Shown here: piece by piece, positions 15,929-24,011 of the stretch
Numbering within the stretch: position 1 is the stretch's first letter
Layout of the letters: each line of letters begins with the position of its first letter
Assembly (NCBI GenBank): GCA_020846695.1
Contig: JADLDM010000009.1
Coordinates: 1-32,836, forward strand
Source of the DNA: a bacterium
GTDB lineage: Bacteria; Electryoneota; RPQS01
DNA length: 32,836 nucleotides
Direction of reading: 5' to 3'
The notes under the pieces: model-generated
The model's input: the letters and a program-made list of their open reading frames with translations, nothing else
The model's database searches: none
What the model was told of the DNA's origin: nothing
Made by a program: the position numbers and the translations under genes

Positions 15929-16510
15929 ATGGGAAAGCTGCTACTTGTCTGCTCTTTGATGTTTACGTTTTCGGCCTCCGCCACTATTCACATTGTAACC
16001 CTGAGCGGCCTGACGTTCAGCCCGGCGAATGTTACGATTCAACAGGGTGACACCGTTCGCTGGGTGAAAACAGCCGGATTTCACAATGTGCGCGAATCGG
16101 GCGGCACTCCGGACACCGTCTTCTACAGCGGCGCGCCAACCAGCGGAGCATTCACCTACAACAAGCCCTTCAATGCTCCTCTGGTCGGGACCTACAACTA
16201 TCAATGCGATGCACACTTCAGCCTCGGAATGGTGGGAACCGTTACCGTCCAGGCGCCGCCCTGTGATCCTGCGGATTCTCTCGTGGCAATCCGCGAAAGC
16301 GAGACCTCGCTCAGACTCTATTGGCGCGCGCCTCAAGCAGGAAATTACAGCATCTACTCCACCGATGATCCGGCGCTTGCGACAACTCCTCCCGGTGCAG
16401 GATGGACTCTGGAAACCACCGTCAACGCCGCCGTTCCCGGCCAAACGACGACGGTAGTCGCCGCGCTCGTCGAGAAGCGCTTCTTCGTTGTTCTGCACGA
16501 CTGTCCCTGA
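15929..16510 (+). CDS. Exported cupredoxin protein without sorting domain
   Basis: A 193-residue exported protein. MGKLLLVCSLMFTFSASA is a signal peptide. Residues 19-108 are a cupredoxin nearly matching that of the 1549 gene (IHIVTLSGLTFSPANVT, GDTVRWVKTAGFHNV). Candidate copper ligands are H52, C93, H96 and M101 in QCDAHFSLGMVG. The C-terminal ~80 residues (CDPADSLVAIRESETSLRLYWRAP) look like one divergent FN3-type module with no T9SS signal, so it should stay periplasmic unless carried by a partner. GAGGTG sits before the ATG. TTGACA at 15854-15859 is a possible -35, but the matching -10 (TACTCT) is weak. It follows the heme-motif barrel and ends at a strong hairpin. Confidence 0.9.
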   Translation: MGKLLLVCSLMFTFSASATIHIVTLSGLTFSPANVTIQQGDTVRWVKTAGFHNVRESGGTPDTVFYSGAPTSGAFTYNKPFNAPLVGTYNYQCDAHFSLGMVGTVTVQAPPCDPADSLVAIRESETSLRLYWRAPQAGNYSIYSTDDPALATTPPGAGWTLETTVNAAVPGQTTTVVAALVEKRFFVVLHDCP

Positions 16511-16525
16511 GCAACTCACTCCCAA

Positions 16526-16561
16526 AATGAAAAGGCCGCTCGATTGGGCGGTCTCTTCATT
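16526..16561. terminator. Bidirectional terminator between cupredoxin and nfo
   Basis: Arms AATGAA...AGGCCGCTC and GGGCGGTCT...TTCATT pair around a GATT loop with a few wobble or bulged positions, between two convergent genes. Confidence 0.65.
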
Positions 16562-16572
16562 TGTTGCCATGC

Positions 16573-16597
16573 GGGCGGGTCGGGGACCCACCCCTAC
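16573..16597. repeat. Dispersed GGGCGGGTCGGGGACCCGCCCC element, copy 1
   Basis: This 25-base hairpin-forming element recurs at 29289-29313 and 29783-29807 with one mismatch here (ACCCACCC). It overlaps the last bases of nfo, covering its stop codon. Confidence 0.75.
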
Positions 16598-17430
16598 TCA
16601 TCGCGCAGCTTCTTAAGCAGCGCAATGCTCGACGGAGTGTCCTCATCGGGCAATTCCGTCGTTCCCGGTAGCCCGTCGAATCGAGGATCGCGTGCAAGCA
16701 TTCGAAATCCCTCCAGACCGATGAAGCCCTTGCCTATCGCCGCGTGACGGTCACGATGCTGTCCCAAGTCGAACTTGCTATCGTTCAGATGAAGAGCGCG
16801 CAAATACTCTAACCCGATCTCCGCATCAAACTTCTTCCAAGTCTCTTCGTAGGCGTCGCGCGTTCTGAAATCATAACCCGCAGCAAAGATATGACAAGTG
16901 TCTACGCACACACCCATCCTCTCGTCATTCTTGCACTCTGAAATCAAGTAATCGAGATGTGAAAACTCCGCACCCAAGTCTCCCCCTTGCCCCGCCGTCG
17001 TCTCCAACAGAATTCCCACACCCAAACCTTCCGTTCGTGCAAGCACTTCTTTGAGAGAATTCGCGCAATTCTTCAGGCCGTTCTCAACTCCCGATCCCTT
17101 ATGCGAACCCGGATGCGTATTCACCCACGGAATGCCCAACAGATCCGCGCGCTCCAACTCGTGAACAAATCCATCCACCGACTTCCTCCGCAAGACCTCA
17201 TCCGGTGAACTCAAATTGATCAAATAGCTATCATGCACCAGGACCGGAGGCTGCCCCGCTTTCTCCCATGCCTCAAACCACTTCTCCACGTCCTCAGGTG
17301 CAATCGGTTTGGCCTTCCACTGAAGCTGGCTCTTCGTGAAGACCTGAATGCACTCGCAGCCAAACTCCGTGCCCCGTTCAAAGGCTTTGTAGAGTCCGCC
17401 TGCCGTCGAAGTATGCGCGCCGAATAACAT
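16594..17430 (-). CDS. nfo: Endonuclease IV (apurinic/apyrimidinic endonuclease)
   Basis: A 278-residue TIM-barrel zinc nuclease that cuts DNA at abasic sites in base excision repair. Seen: FGAHTSTAGGLYKAF at the N-terminus, VHDSYLINLSSP, NTHPGSHKGSG (metal-binding His), ILLETTAGQG (Glu), GVCVDTCHIFAAGYDFRT (Asp/His pair) and LHLNDSKFDLGQHRDRHAAIGKGFIG (His and HxDRH). All zinc ligands I can place by motif are present. The final Glu region reads PGTTELPDED, slightly different from the common ILETP. The ATG at 17430 with AGAGG upstream is preferred over the TTG at 17433. It stands alone, downstream of a repeat-rich gap. Confidence 0.95.
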   Translation of the reverse strand: MLFGAHTSTAGGLYKAFERGTEFGCECIQVFTKSQLQWKAKPIAPEDVEKWFEAWEKAGQPPVLVHDSYLINLSSPDEVLRRKSVDGFVHELERADLLGIPWVNTHPGSHKGSGVENGLKNCANSLKEVLARTEGLGVGILLETTAGQGGDLGAEFSHLDYLISECKNDERMGVCVDTCHIFAAGYDFRTRDAYEETWKKFDAEIGLEYLRALHLNDSKFDLGQHRDRHAAIGKGFIGLEGFRMLARDPRFDGLPGTTELPDEDTPSSIALLKKLRDE

Positions 17431-17447
17431 CAATCCTCTTCTCTATA

Positions 17448-17488
17448 TTTGTCCCCCTGCTTTGCGGGGGGACTACAGGGGGGTGTCT
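17448..17488. repeat. Dispersed TTTGTCCCCCTGC element, copy 1
   Basis: A 41-base element, with hairpin CCCCCTGC/GCGGGGGG and GGGGGGTGTCT, also present at 27750-27790 with two differences. It lies just upstream of nfo. Confidence 0.8.
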
Positions 17489-17529
17489 TTCTCCTACCCA
17501 AGATACGAAAGCACGGCGAAATACTCCAG

Positions 17530-17655
17530 AGTGATCCTACTGGCCTGCGGCCCCTCAGGATGACATGTCGAGGGGAAACAAACAGGGGCGGACCTTGCGA
17601 TCCGCCCCTGCGATTATCAGAGAGATCCTTCAGCCGCAAGAGGCTTCAGGATGAC
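17530..17655. repeat. GTCATCCTGA-type intergenic repeats
   Basis: Two inverted-repeat pieces, GATCCT...CCTCAGGATGAC (about 17532-17564) and GATCCTTCAGCC...GGCTTCAGGATGAC (about 17623-17655), belong to the same family as 29329-29396. With the 17579-17611 element they fill most of the 235-base gap between nfo and the T9SS gene. I see no gene here. Confidence 0.65.
17579..17611. repeat. Dispersed GGGGCGGACCTTGCGATCCGCCCC element, copy 1
   Basis: A 33-base hairpin element identical to the copy at 20288-20320. Both copies lie downstream of a large T9SS gene or between the two paralogs, where they may act as transcription ends. Confidence 0.85.
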
Positions 17656-17665
17656 CTCTTCGAGG

Positions 17666-20020
17666 TCACTTCATCAAGACCATCTTCTTCTGAGCCGAGA
17701 AGCCATTCGCTTCCATCTTGTACAGATAGAGGCCCGACGGCAGATTCGTCGCATCGAAGTTCACGATGTGGCGGCCGGCATTCATATTGCCGTTCACCAA
17801 CTCCGCAACCTTCTGACCAATCACGTTGTAGATCGAAACATTCACGTGGCCGGCTTCAACCATGTCGAACGCAATGTTCGTCTCGGGGTTGAAGGGGTTC
17901 GGGAAGTTCTGAAGCAGAGCGTACTCGGTCACAACTGCGCCGTTCGCATTCGGGCTGGCATTCACCGAGCCCAGTTCGCCGCGCGTTCCGTCCAGTGCAA
18001 CACCCACCAGCGTGTACGTGTAGGCAACACCGTTCGTCACGTCGTTGTCCACAAAGCTGTAGTTGTGGGTCGTTCCACTGTTCGTGCAAGAAACTTCCGC
18101 AACCTTGTTCGCGCCGCGAAGAACTTCGAAGTGCGACATGTTGCTCTCGGAAGCCGTGCTCCAATTCAACGTAATCATGTTGTCGCCCGCAACCGCATCA
18201 AAGCTGCCGAACTCGACAGGCAGGATGTAATCATACGTGAACGTCAAGCAAGCCCAGTTGATCGTACCGGCAATACCGCCTTCGTCGTCGCAGGCGACAA
18301 GGTGCCAGGTGCCAAGCGCGTTCTCGCCATCAAATCCGGCAAGCGGGAACTCGGGAACATAGCTGCCGTTGAACGGAGCCACGCCCAATGTCACCGATCC
18401 ACCGGCGGATTCATCATCCAGAATCGTGCAGTGGTAGTTGTCGCCGCTGCTGCCGTTATCGGTAGAAAGCTCGACTTGGGTTCCGAGCGGGGAGACCAAG
18501 AAGATATCCACATCTGAATCCCACGCATGCGTGATGTCGAAGCAGACGTTTACGTCGGTAATATGATATTCGATGGGAACATAGATCAACAATTCGTCCG
18601 GCGTGGTCGTACAGCTCAAGTCCACAATCGCAACAGGGCCGAGCGCGCAATGCGTGTTCGCGTCAGCCGAGCAGCTGCAGTAGCAGTCAATCACGCAGGG
18701 GGTCGAGCAATCGCCGCCTTCAGTGTAGACACCGCCCAGTGTTGCACAATAGTCCGGAGTCACAGGAGCCACGCAATTCGGATGGCAAACATCTCCGCCA
18801 ACCGCGTAGCAGCACTGGCCTTCGGCGCAGGGTGCCGATTCGCACGTCGCCGTCGCCGTGAAAACACCACCGAGAAGCGCGCAATCGTCTGCCGAGACAT
18901 TTTGACATCCCGAACTACCGTCCGTCTCCGTGTAGCAGCAACGCGCCTGTGCCGCACAAGTGGACGTCACGAGATCATACGCGCCCGAACCTGAGCTGTA
19001 CGCATCCACAAAAATGTAGTAGGTCACGCCACCGGTCAGAGTTACGCACTCCAGATACGAGGCCGAATTCGTCGGACAGCCGTCATCGTCGCAATACACA
19101 AAGTTCGTCGGAGGACATTCTGTCGCGATGTAAAGTTTCGTATCCCAAGTCGCGGTGCACAGGCTGAAGGTCACTGCTTCAGTCGAAGCCGGGGTATAGA
19201 CATAAACCACGTCCTTACCACCCGTCGCAACAAGGGTACATCCGGTGCCGAAAGCGCCAATACTATAGTTGTCGGTCGCAAACGCGGTCGAGCCGGCGTT
19301 CGATCCCGGAACAACCAGCGGCAGAGCGCCCGCGCACTGGTCATTGACCGGCGGCGGAACAGGCTCAGTTGCGTAGTAGTACAACGTGAACGTATTGGCC
19401 GCTGTGCCCGTGCAACCAGAGGCGCCATCGCCATACTTCTTTATCTCCACGTAGAAGGTGCCTGTGGCCGTGGCCACCCAAGAATAGTTCTGGGGACTGT
19501 AACTCGGGGCTGAGCAGGAACCATCCACGTAGGCCACTTGTGCACACGCAGAGTTCTTGATACGGATATCTGGGTCGAAACCGGAGTTCGTTCCCGTGCC
19601 CGGAGCGGTCGGACACAAATCCCAATAGTACACGCCACCGAGCACTGCATTGAAACTGGCAACCCATTTGCCATCTGTTCCAAGGTTGCTGGTCACGAAG
19701 TAACCATACACTGTGCTGCCGATAGTCCCTAAGTCCAAATGGGCGGGGGCGCAGTCAGCACAGGCGAGATCAAGGGACGATCCATCACGAGTCAAAGTCG
19801 GCTCATAGAAGTTCCTGAGCATCTCGACTTCGGCACGAATCTCGGTCTGATCCTCGCCCGTCATCTGCATTCTCTCAACTTCAGCCACCAGCTGCTCGAT
19901 GCGGGCAGCGATGTCATACTGTGATGCGGTCTTCGGATTGAAGACCTTGTAATCCTGGCCAGCAAACGCTATCATCGAGAGCGCCGCCAGCATCATACAA
20001 ACTGTCAGAAGTTTCTTCAT
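17666..20020 (-). CDS. Large T9SS protein: PPC-like domain, CCY repeats, P domain
   Basis: A 784-residue secreted protein. The ATG at 20020 (GGAAG upstream) starts the signal peptide MKKLLTVCMMLAALSMIAFA; the track start at 20077 is too early. A helical stretch (IEQLVAEVERMQMTGEDQTEI) follows. A first beta-domain spans 80-220 and a pre-peptidase C-terminal-like domain 225-355 (NDQCAGALPLVV...YYIFVDAYSSGSGAYDL). Two cysteine-rich CCY modules lie at 361-442, a P/Homo B domain at about 465-600 (ITDVNVCFDITHAWDSDVDI, GENALGTWHLVACDDEG) and an FN3-like segment to 690. The T9SS domain has QNFPNPFNPETNIAF and ends SAQKKMVLMK. No protease catalytic domain is present, so it is probably an adhesin or matrix protein. 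It is a paralog of the next gene upstream on the same strand. Confidence 0.9.
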   Translation of the reverse strand: MKKLLTVCMMLAALSMIAFAGQDYKVFNPKTASQYDIAARIEQLVAEVERMQMTGEDQTEIRAEVEMLRNFYEPTLTRDGSSLDLACADCAPAHLDLGTIGSTVYGYFVTSNLGTDGKWVASFNAVLGGVYYWDLCPTAPGTGTNSGFDPDIRIKNSACAQVAYVDGSCSAPSYSPQNYSWVATATGTFYVEIKKYGDGASGCTGTAANTFTLYYYATEPVPPPVNDQCAGALPLVVPGSNAGSTAFATDNYSIGAFGTGCTLVATGGKDVVYVYTPASTEAVTFSLCTATWDTKLYIATECPPTNFVYCDDDGCPTNSASYLECVTLTGGVTYYIFVDAYSSGSGAYDLVTSTCAAQARCCYTETDGSSGCQNVSADDCALLGGVFTATATCESAPCAEGQCCYAVGGDVCHPNCVAPVTPDYCATLGGVYTEGGDCSTPCVIDCYCSCSADANTHCALGPVAIVDLSCTTTPDELLIYVPIEYHITDVNVCFDITHAWDSDVDIFLVSPLGTQVELSTDNGSSGDNYHCTILDDESAGGSVTLGVAPFNGSYVPEFPLAGFDGENALGTWHLVACDDEGGIAGTINWACLTFTYDYILPVEFGSFDAVAGDNMITLNWSTASESNMSHFEVLRGANKVAEVSCTNSGTTHNYSFVDNDVTNGVAYTYTLVGVALDGTRGELGSVNASPNANGAVVTEYALLQNFPNPFNPETNIAFDMVEAGHVNVSIYNVIGQKVAELVNGNMNAGRHIVNFDATNLPSGLYLYKMEANGFSAQKKMVLMK

Positions 20021-20085
20021 CAGACTTCCTTTCGTTATTACGTACTCGTATTTTGGTCGTACTTTTCTATGTCTCACGCATAGGA

Positions 20086-20114
20086 AATATATTGACTATA
20101 GTTGCAGAACGCAA
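20086..20114 (-). promoter_or_regulatory. Promoter of the 784-residue T9SS gene
   Basis: On the - strand TTGCGT (20109-20114), 17 bases, TATATT (20086-20091), 65 bases before the ATG. The spacer begins TCTGCAA and ends TCAA, as in the promoter of the paralog at 23058-23086. Confidence 0.6.
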
Positions 20115-20287
20115 CGCTTTGAGGCCATTTTGATAACTTTTTGCTCATCCAAACCTCGAAATCCTTCGTTCTTAAATTTTTTATTATTAATCAGTTAGAG
20201 CATGACGGGTCACCAATAATTGTGGCTTGCACGGATTCGGAGGCGCGACCGTTAGAGGCACGAAACCTGCAAGAGAGAGGCGAACAG

Positions 20288-20320
20288 CAAACAGGGGCGG
20301 ACCTTGCGATCCGCCCCTGC
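20288..20320. repeat. Dispersed GGGGCGGACCTTGCGATCCGCCCC element, copy 2
   Basis: Identical to 17579-17611. The 359-base gap 20021-20379 otherwise holds the promoter above and, just after the 20380 gene on the - strand, a C/G-rich imperfect hairpin (CCCCCTT...AAGGGGG at about 20338-20366) that may end that gene. No gene is seen. Confidence 0.85.
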
Positions 20321-20379
20321 CGATTCCTACTCACCTCCCCCCTTCTCCATTCACGGTGAAAGGGGGTGGGGATTGGGGT

Positions 20380-23013
20380 TTATCTCATGAGAACCATTTT
20401 CTTCTGCGCCGAGAAGCCGTTCGCTTCCATCTTGTACAGATAGAGGCCCGACGGCAAACTACCTGCGTCAAACGTAACACTGTGATGTCCGGCCGACATA
20501 TTGCCGTCCACAATCTTCGCAACCAGCTGCCCGACAACATTGTACACCGCAACATGCACACGTCCCGCCTCAACCAAATCAAACGCAATGCTCGTCTCAG
20601 GATTGAACGGATTCGGGAAATTCTGATACAATGCGTACTCCGTCACAACTTCCGCACCCGTCCGAAGCGCGGCCTCCGTGCGAGCCAACTCCGTGCGTCC
20701 GCCCTCTTGATCCACAACCAAGAGTCGGTAGTCATACGTGACGCCTGCCGTCACTCCGTTATCCACAAAGCTGTATGCACGTGAACTTGCCGTGTTGGTG
20801 CAAGATGTCTCGTTCACGAGTGCGCCGTCGCGTGTGATCTCAAAGTGCGACATATTACTCTCCGAGGCCGTGCTCCAATTCAGAGTAATCACATTGCCCG
20901 CCGCCACCGCGTCAAAACTCGTCAATTCCACGGGCAGGATATAGTCGTACTCAAAATGCAAACACACACCGTACAAATTCCCGCCCCCGTCCGGACCTGT
21001 GGCCGTCATGCACAGCAGCCACTCACCCTGCGCGTTTTCCCCGTCCACAGTAGAGAGAGCCTGCTCGGGCTGCCAACCTCCGAAGAACGGAGCCCAGCCA
21101 ACCGTGACATTCATCGAAGCTTCATCGTCAAACCGAGTCTTCAGGTAGTTGGCTCCCGTGTCTCCGTTATTGCTCGATAGATCCACCAGCGTTCCACTCG
21201 GCGACTCTAAGGTGATAGCCAGTTGACCATCTCTCCAGCAGTTGATATCCACGTTCACGTTCAAATCCGTGATGTGATAGGGCAAGGGCACATCTATCGG
21301 AGCGCAAACTGTAGGCGTGTAAGAGTCGAAATAGTAGATGTCATTCTCCCGTCCCACGACAAATCCATAGGAGTGCTGGGCAGGATCGCAATCGCACGAT
21401 CCATAGTAGTCGGCCGGACACCAGTAAGCAGCGTCGCCGTCCGTACAGCTGCCATAATCCCACCAACCCTGCAAGACATCGTTGCAGTAAAACTCAAAGA
21501 CCGCATCCTGGCAGGCAAGATGGCAGAAGGATTCGCCGGGCAAGACATAGCAACAGCGTCCAAGCGGCGGGCAATCATCCATGGACCAGCAGCTCGAGTC
21601 AGGATTCCACTGCCCTTGCAGCGCTTCGCATTCCAACTGAGTCAAATCACCGCAAGTCGGAGCCATCGCGCCATTCATGTAACAGCAAAGCCCGACGGGA
21701 CATCCTGAGGAGCAGCTTTCTCCCATGGTCCAGAGTCCGTTCAAGGCGATGCAATCCACCTGGAGATTATCCACGCAGTCGGCAACGCCATCTAACAGGT
21801 AGCAGCAACGGGCTTCCAGATTGCAATTGGCATAGGGGCTGCAAGGCGCACCGTCAATAATATTCAGCGTGTAGTCACCGTAGGCATAATAGTATCCGTC
21901 CACCACGATGTAATAGGTGTGTCCAGGCTCGGAGCAGAACGTCACCTTGGATACGCTGCTAAGCGTCGGGCAGTAGGGATACATGTCATCGTTGCCCGCA
22001 ATACAGATCAGTCCGGTACAATCGCAATAGACTCCCAATTGTGTATCGTAACTGGACTGCGTGCCGCAGGTGTTGATTTCAATCGTGTTTCCCGTGCCTT
22101 GAATCGCGAACCACTCATCCGGCGCACTATTCGAAGAGTAGGTTCCGCAAAAAGCCGCCGGATTATTGTTGGCGTTGCCAGCGGTCGAACCATAGTATGT
22201 CCCGGCGCCCGGCAAGGCAACTGCACTCGCGCAATCCTCGCCGCCCTGAACCGTGATGGGACAGCTAGTCGCTCCGCACAGCTCCGTGGAGTACCACGTT
22301 CCCCCAACTGACGCGCAATCCGTTTCGGTCAAATCGTCACACGAATAGCCGCTATTGTAACAACACTTCTGCGGTGTGAGCACAGGACCGTTCAAGTTGA
22401 AGTAATAAGTGTTCGCGTTGCCGGGATTGTTGTAGTTACCGCATTCGAAATAGACCACCTGCCCCATTCCAAGTGTGAACGTCTTGCGAGGGTCCATCCC
22501 GCCGCATTCGTCGTCGGCGGTCTGCGCCGCTCCTCCGCAGCAGGTTCCCGCAGTCCATATCTTCAGAAAGCTATCATCATCGGAACCGCACATATCAGCC
22601 GTGTAGCTGCCCGGAATCGTGCAGGTGAACACGTAAAATACGTCGCGATACGGCAAACCGCTGCAATCATCCGTGCTGCCTTTTGTCCCCGAATCCGAGA
22701 ACGGATAGGACGGTATGACGGACGCCGCAGAACAGCTCTCCCCGCCTTGATCCAACGGATTTAGGTCTTCTCGAAAACCTGCGGGAAGCAGTCTCGCAGA
22801 TAGCTCCTCATATCTGATCTGCCAAGCCTTGTCAGGCTCGCGACCTTCCTGCTTGGCAGCCAAAATCTGCTGCTCCAGCACCGTGACTGCCATCTTGAGT
22901 TCACTTCGGTCAGATGGCTCGTGGTTCAGTACGTCAATTGCCGCCGTCATTTCGCCGGCAATGGCTGTTGCGCCGAGCAACATCAGACTCCAATATCTCA
23001 GCAATTTCTGCAT
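20380..23013 (-). CDS. Large T9SS protein: two PPC-like domains, four CCY repeats, P domain
   Basis: An 877-residue secreted protein. MQKLLRYWSLMLLGATAIAG is a signal peptide; GGGGAA precedes the ATG at 23013. It has a helical segment (VTVLEQQILAAKQEGREP), a PPC-like domain at 88-210, a CCY module at 217-251, and a second PPC-like domain at 255-385 (EDCASAVALPGAGTYYGST...YYIVVDGYYYAYGDYTL). Three more CCY modules follow at 403-437, 443-481 and 487-523, then a P/Homo B domain at about 548-690 (DGQLAITLESPSGTLVDLSSNNG, GENAQGEWLLC). The FN3-like region and the T9SS domain from 790 (QNFPNPFNPETSIAF to KKMVLMR) are almost the same as in the 17666 paralog. The many paired cysteines suggest disulfide-rich surface structure. 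No enzymatic domain is seen. Confidence 0.9.
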   Translation of the reverse strand: MQKLLRYWSLMLLGATAIAGEMTAAIDVLNHEPSDRSELKMAVTVLEQQILAAKQEGREPDKAWQIRYEELSARLLPAGFREDLNPLDQGGESCSAASVIPSYPFSDSGTKGSTDDCSGLPYRDVFYVFTCTIPGSYTADMCGSDDDSFLKIWTAGTCCGGAAQTADDECGGMDPRKTFTLGMGQVVYFECGNYNNPGNANTYYFNLNGPVLTPQKCCYNSGYSCDDLTETDCASVGGTWYSTELCGATSCPITVQGGEDCASAVALPGAGTYYGSTAGNANNNPAAFCGTYSSNSAPDEWFAIQGTGNTIEINTCGTQSSYDTQLGVYCDCTGLICIAGNDDMYPYCPTLSSVSKVTFCSEPGHTYYIVVDGYYYAYGDYTLNIIDGAPCSPYANCNLEARCCYLLDGVADCVDNLQVDCIALNGLWTMGESCSSGCPVGLCCYMNGAMAPTCGDLTQLECEALQGQWNPDSSCWSMDDCPPLGRCCYVLPGESFCHLACQDAVFEFYCNDVLQGWWDYGSCTDGDAAYWCPADYYGSCDCDPAQHSYGFVVGRENDIYYFDSYTPTVCAPIDVPLPYHITDLNVNVDINCWRDGQLAITLESPSGTLVDLSSNNGDTGANYLKTRFDDEASMNVTVGWAPFFGGWQPEQALSTVDGENAQGEWLLCMTATGPDGGGNLYGVCLHFEYDYILPVELTSFDAVAAGNVITLNWSTASESNMSHFEITRDGALVNETSCTNTASSRAYSFVDNGVTAGVTYDYRLLVVDQEGGRTELARTEAALRTGAEVVTEYALYQNFPNPFNPETSIAFDLVEAGRVHVAVYNVVGQLVAKIVDGNMSAGHHSVTFDAGSLPSGLYLYKMEANGFSAQKKMVLMR

Positions 23014-23416
23014 GTCCGTTCCCCATTTACTGGATTTAATAGTCGGTTATTAGCCTTAATATATTGAGCAAAATTGCAGATTGCAAGAGATTCGGGGGGT
23101 TTGCTGAAATTTGTTGCAGGATGATTCAGTACCAACGCATGCTCTTGCTTGTTGAAATTCAGCGATATACTGAGTACTGGGTCTGTTACATTTACGAATT
23201 CAGCGCAGATACCTCGCTGCTCCGCGGACAGACAAAGTGGCCGGAAGATTGCCCCTAAGTTCACAATCCGCCTTGACTTTCATAGCATTAATAGTTAGTT
23301 TTAGAGGATTGAGGACATCGGCCTAAACGATTGTTATCTCCTTAACCTCGTATTTCCCTAAGTTTACAAGCCGAATTTCCGGGCGAACCTGTTCTCCCCA
23401 TCTAAGGACAACCCTG
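23014..23416. other. Gene-free divergent intergenic region
   Basis: About 400 bases between the divergent T9SS genes. It holds the - strand promoter at 23058-23086. On the + strand TTGACT (23273-23278) with a weak TAGTTT 17 bases later could drive the 23417 gene. The rest is AT-richer and I see no ORF or RNA structure in it. Confidence 0.5.
23058..23086 (-). promoter_or_regulatory. Promoter of the 877-residue T9SS gene
   Basis: On the - strand TTGCAA (23081-23086), a 17-base spacer starting TCTGCAA and ending TCAA, then TATATT (23058-23063), 44 bases before the ATG. The similarity of the spacer to that at 20092-20108 indicates common descent or a shared activator site. Confidence 0.6.
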
Positions 23417-23986
23417 TTGCACATGTCTCAGCACTGGTTCCATAAGTCCATTTCCGCGCAATTCTTGCTCATCGCACTCTTCTGCGCGAGCATCGCTGTC
23501 GCTCAGCCCGTGAAATACCAGGACTACTTCACCTCGATCGGAACTCAATCCAACAGCGAGGTCATGGTCAAGTCCGGAATCATCGGACAGCCGATCCTCA
23601 GTTACTCCGTGGGAAACGGGCAATCCTTCAAGATCGGAAGACATGCGCAACTCGCAAGATGGAACGGCGAAGGCAGCAGCGCGCCACAACCGCCGCAACC
23701 TGTCGCCTACGAATTCACGCTCAAGCAGAACTACCCGAATCCCTTCAATCCCACAACCGTCATCCCGTTCTCGGTAGATCAAACTGCCGGCGCATCGTTG
23801 ACTCTTTACAATCTGCTCGGCCAGCGCGTCCGTGAATTCCACTGGACTACCCTCACACCGGGAAACTACTCCATCACATGGGACGGCCGCGATTTCTCGG
23901 GACTCTCGGCTCCTTCGGGACAATACTTCGCGCGCCTCGAACAATCGGGCCGCATGACCGTTCGCAAACTCACGCTCCTCAAGTAA
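23417..23986 (+). CDS. Small T9SS-exported protein of unknown function
   Basis: A 189-residue exported protein. The TTG at 23417 has AAGGA eight bases upstream; an ATG at 23423 (MSQHWFHK) is the alternative. ISAQFLLIALFCASIAVAQ is the signal peptide. Residues 31-90 (YFTSIGTQSNSEVMVKSGIIGQPILSYSVGNGQSFKIG) are a short beta-rich segment I do not recognise by function, but it is common in small 'T9SS type A sorting domain-containing' proteins. The sorting domain covers residues 98-189 (QNYPNPFNPTTVIPFSV, ending TVRKLTLLK), so half the protein is secretion signal. It is followed after 25 bases by the coiled-coil protein gene, likely in one transcript. Confidence 0.8.
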   Translation: MHMSQHWFHKSISAQFLLIALFCASIAVAQPVKYQDYFTSIGTQSNSEVMVKSGIIGQPILSYSVGNGQSFKIGRHAQLARWNGEGSSAPQPPQPVAYEFTLKQNYPNPFNPTTVIPFSVDQTAGASLTLYNLLGQRVREFHWTTLTPGNYSITWDGRDFSGLSAPSGQYFARLEQSGRMTVRKLTLLK

Positions 23987-24011
23987 ACTTCCAAGACTTA
24001 CGGGAACATCC

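Noticed and set aside
17651-18994. Long + strand ORFs (288 and 155 aa) opposite the T9SS gene
   Set aside because: They are antisense to a gene with clear domains, are rich in Arg/His/Val as expected for reverse-frame shadows and have no recognisable domain.
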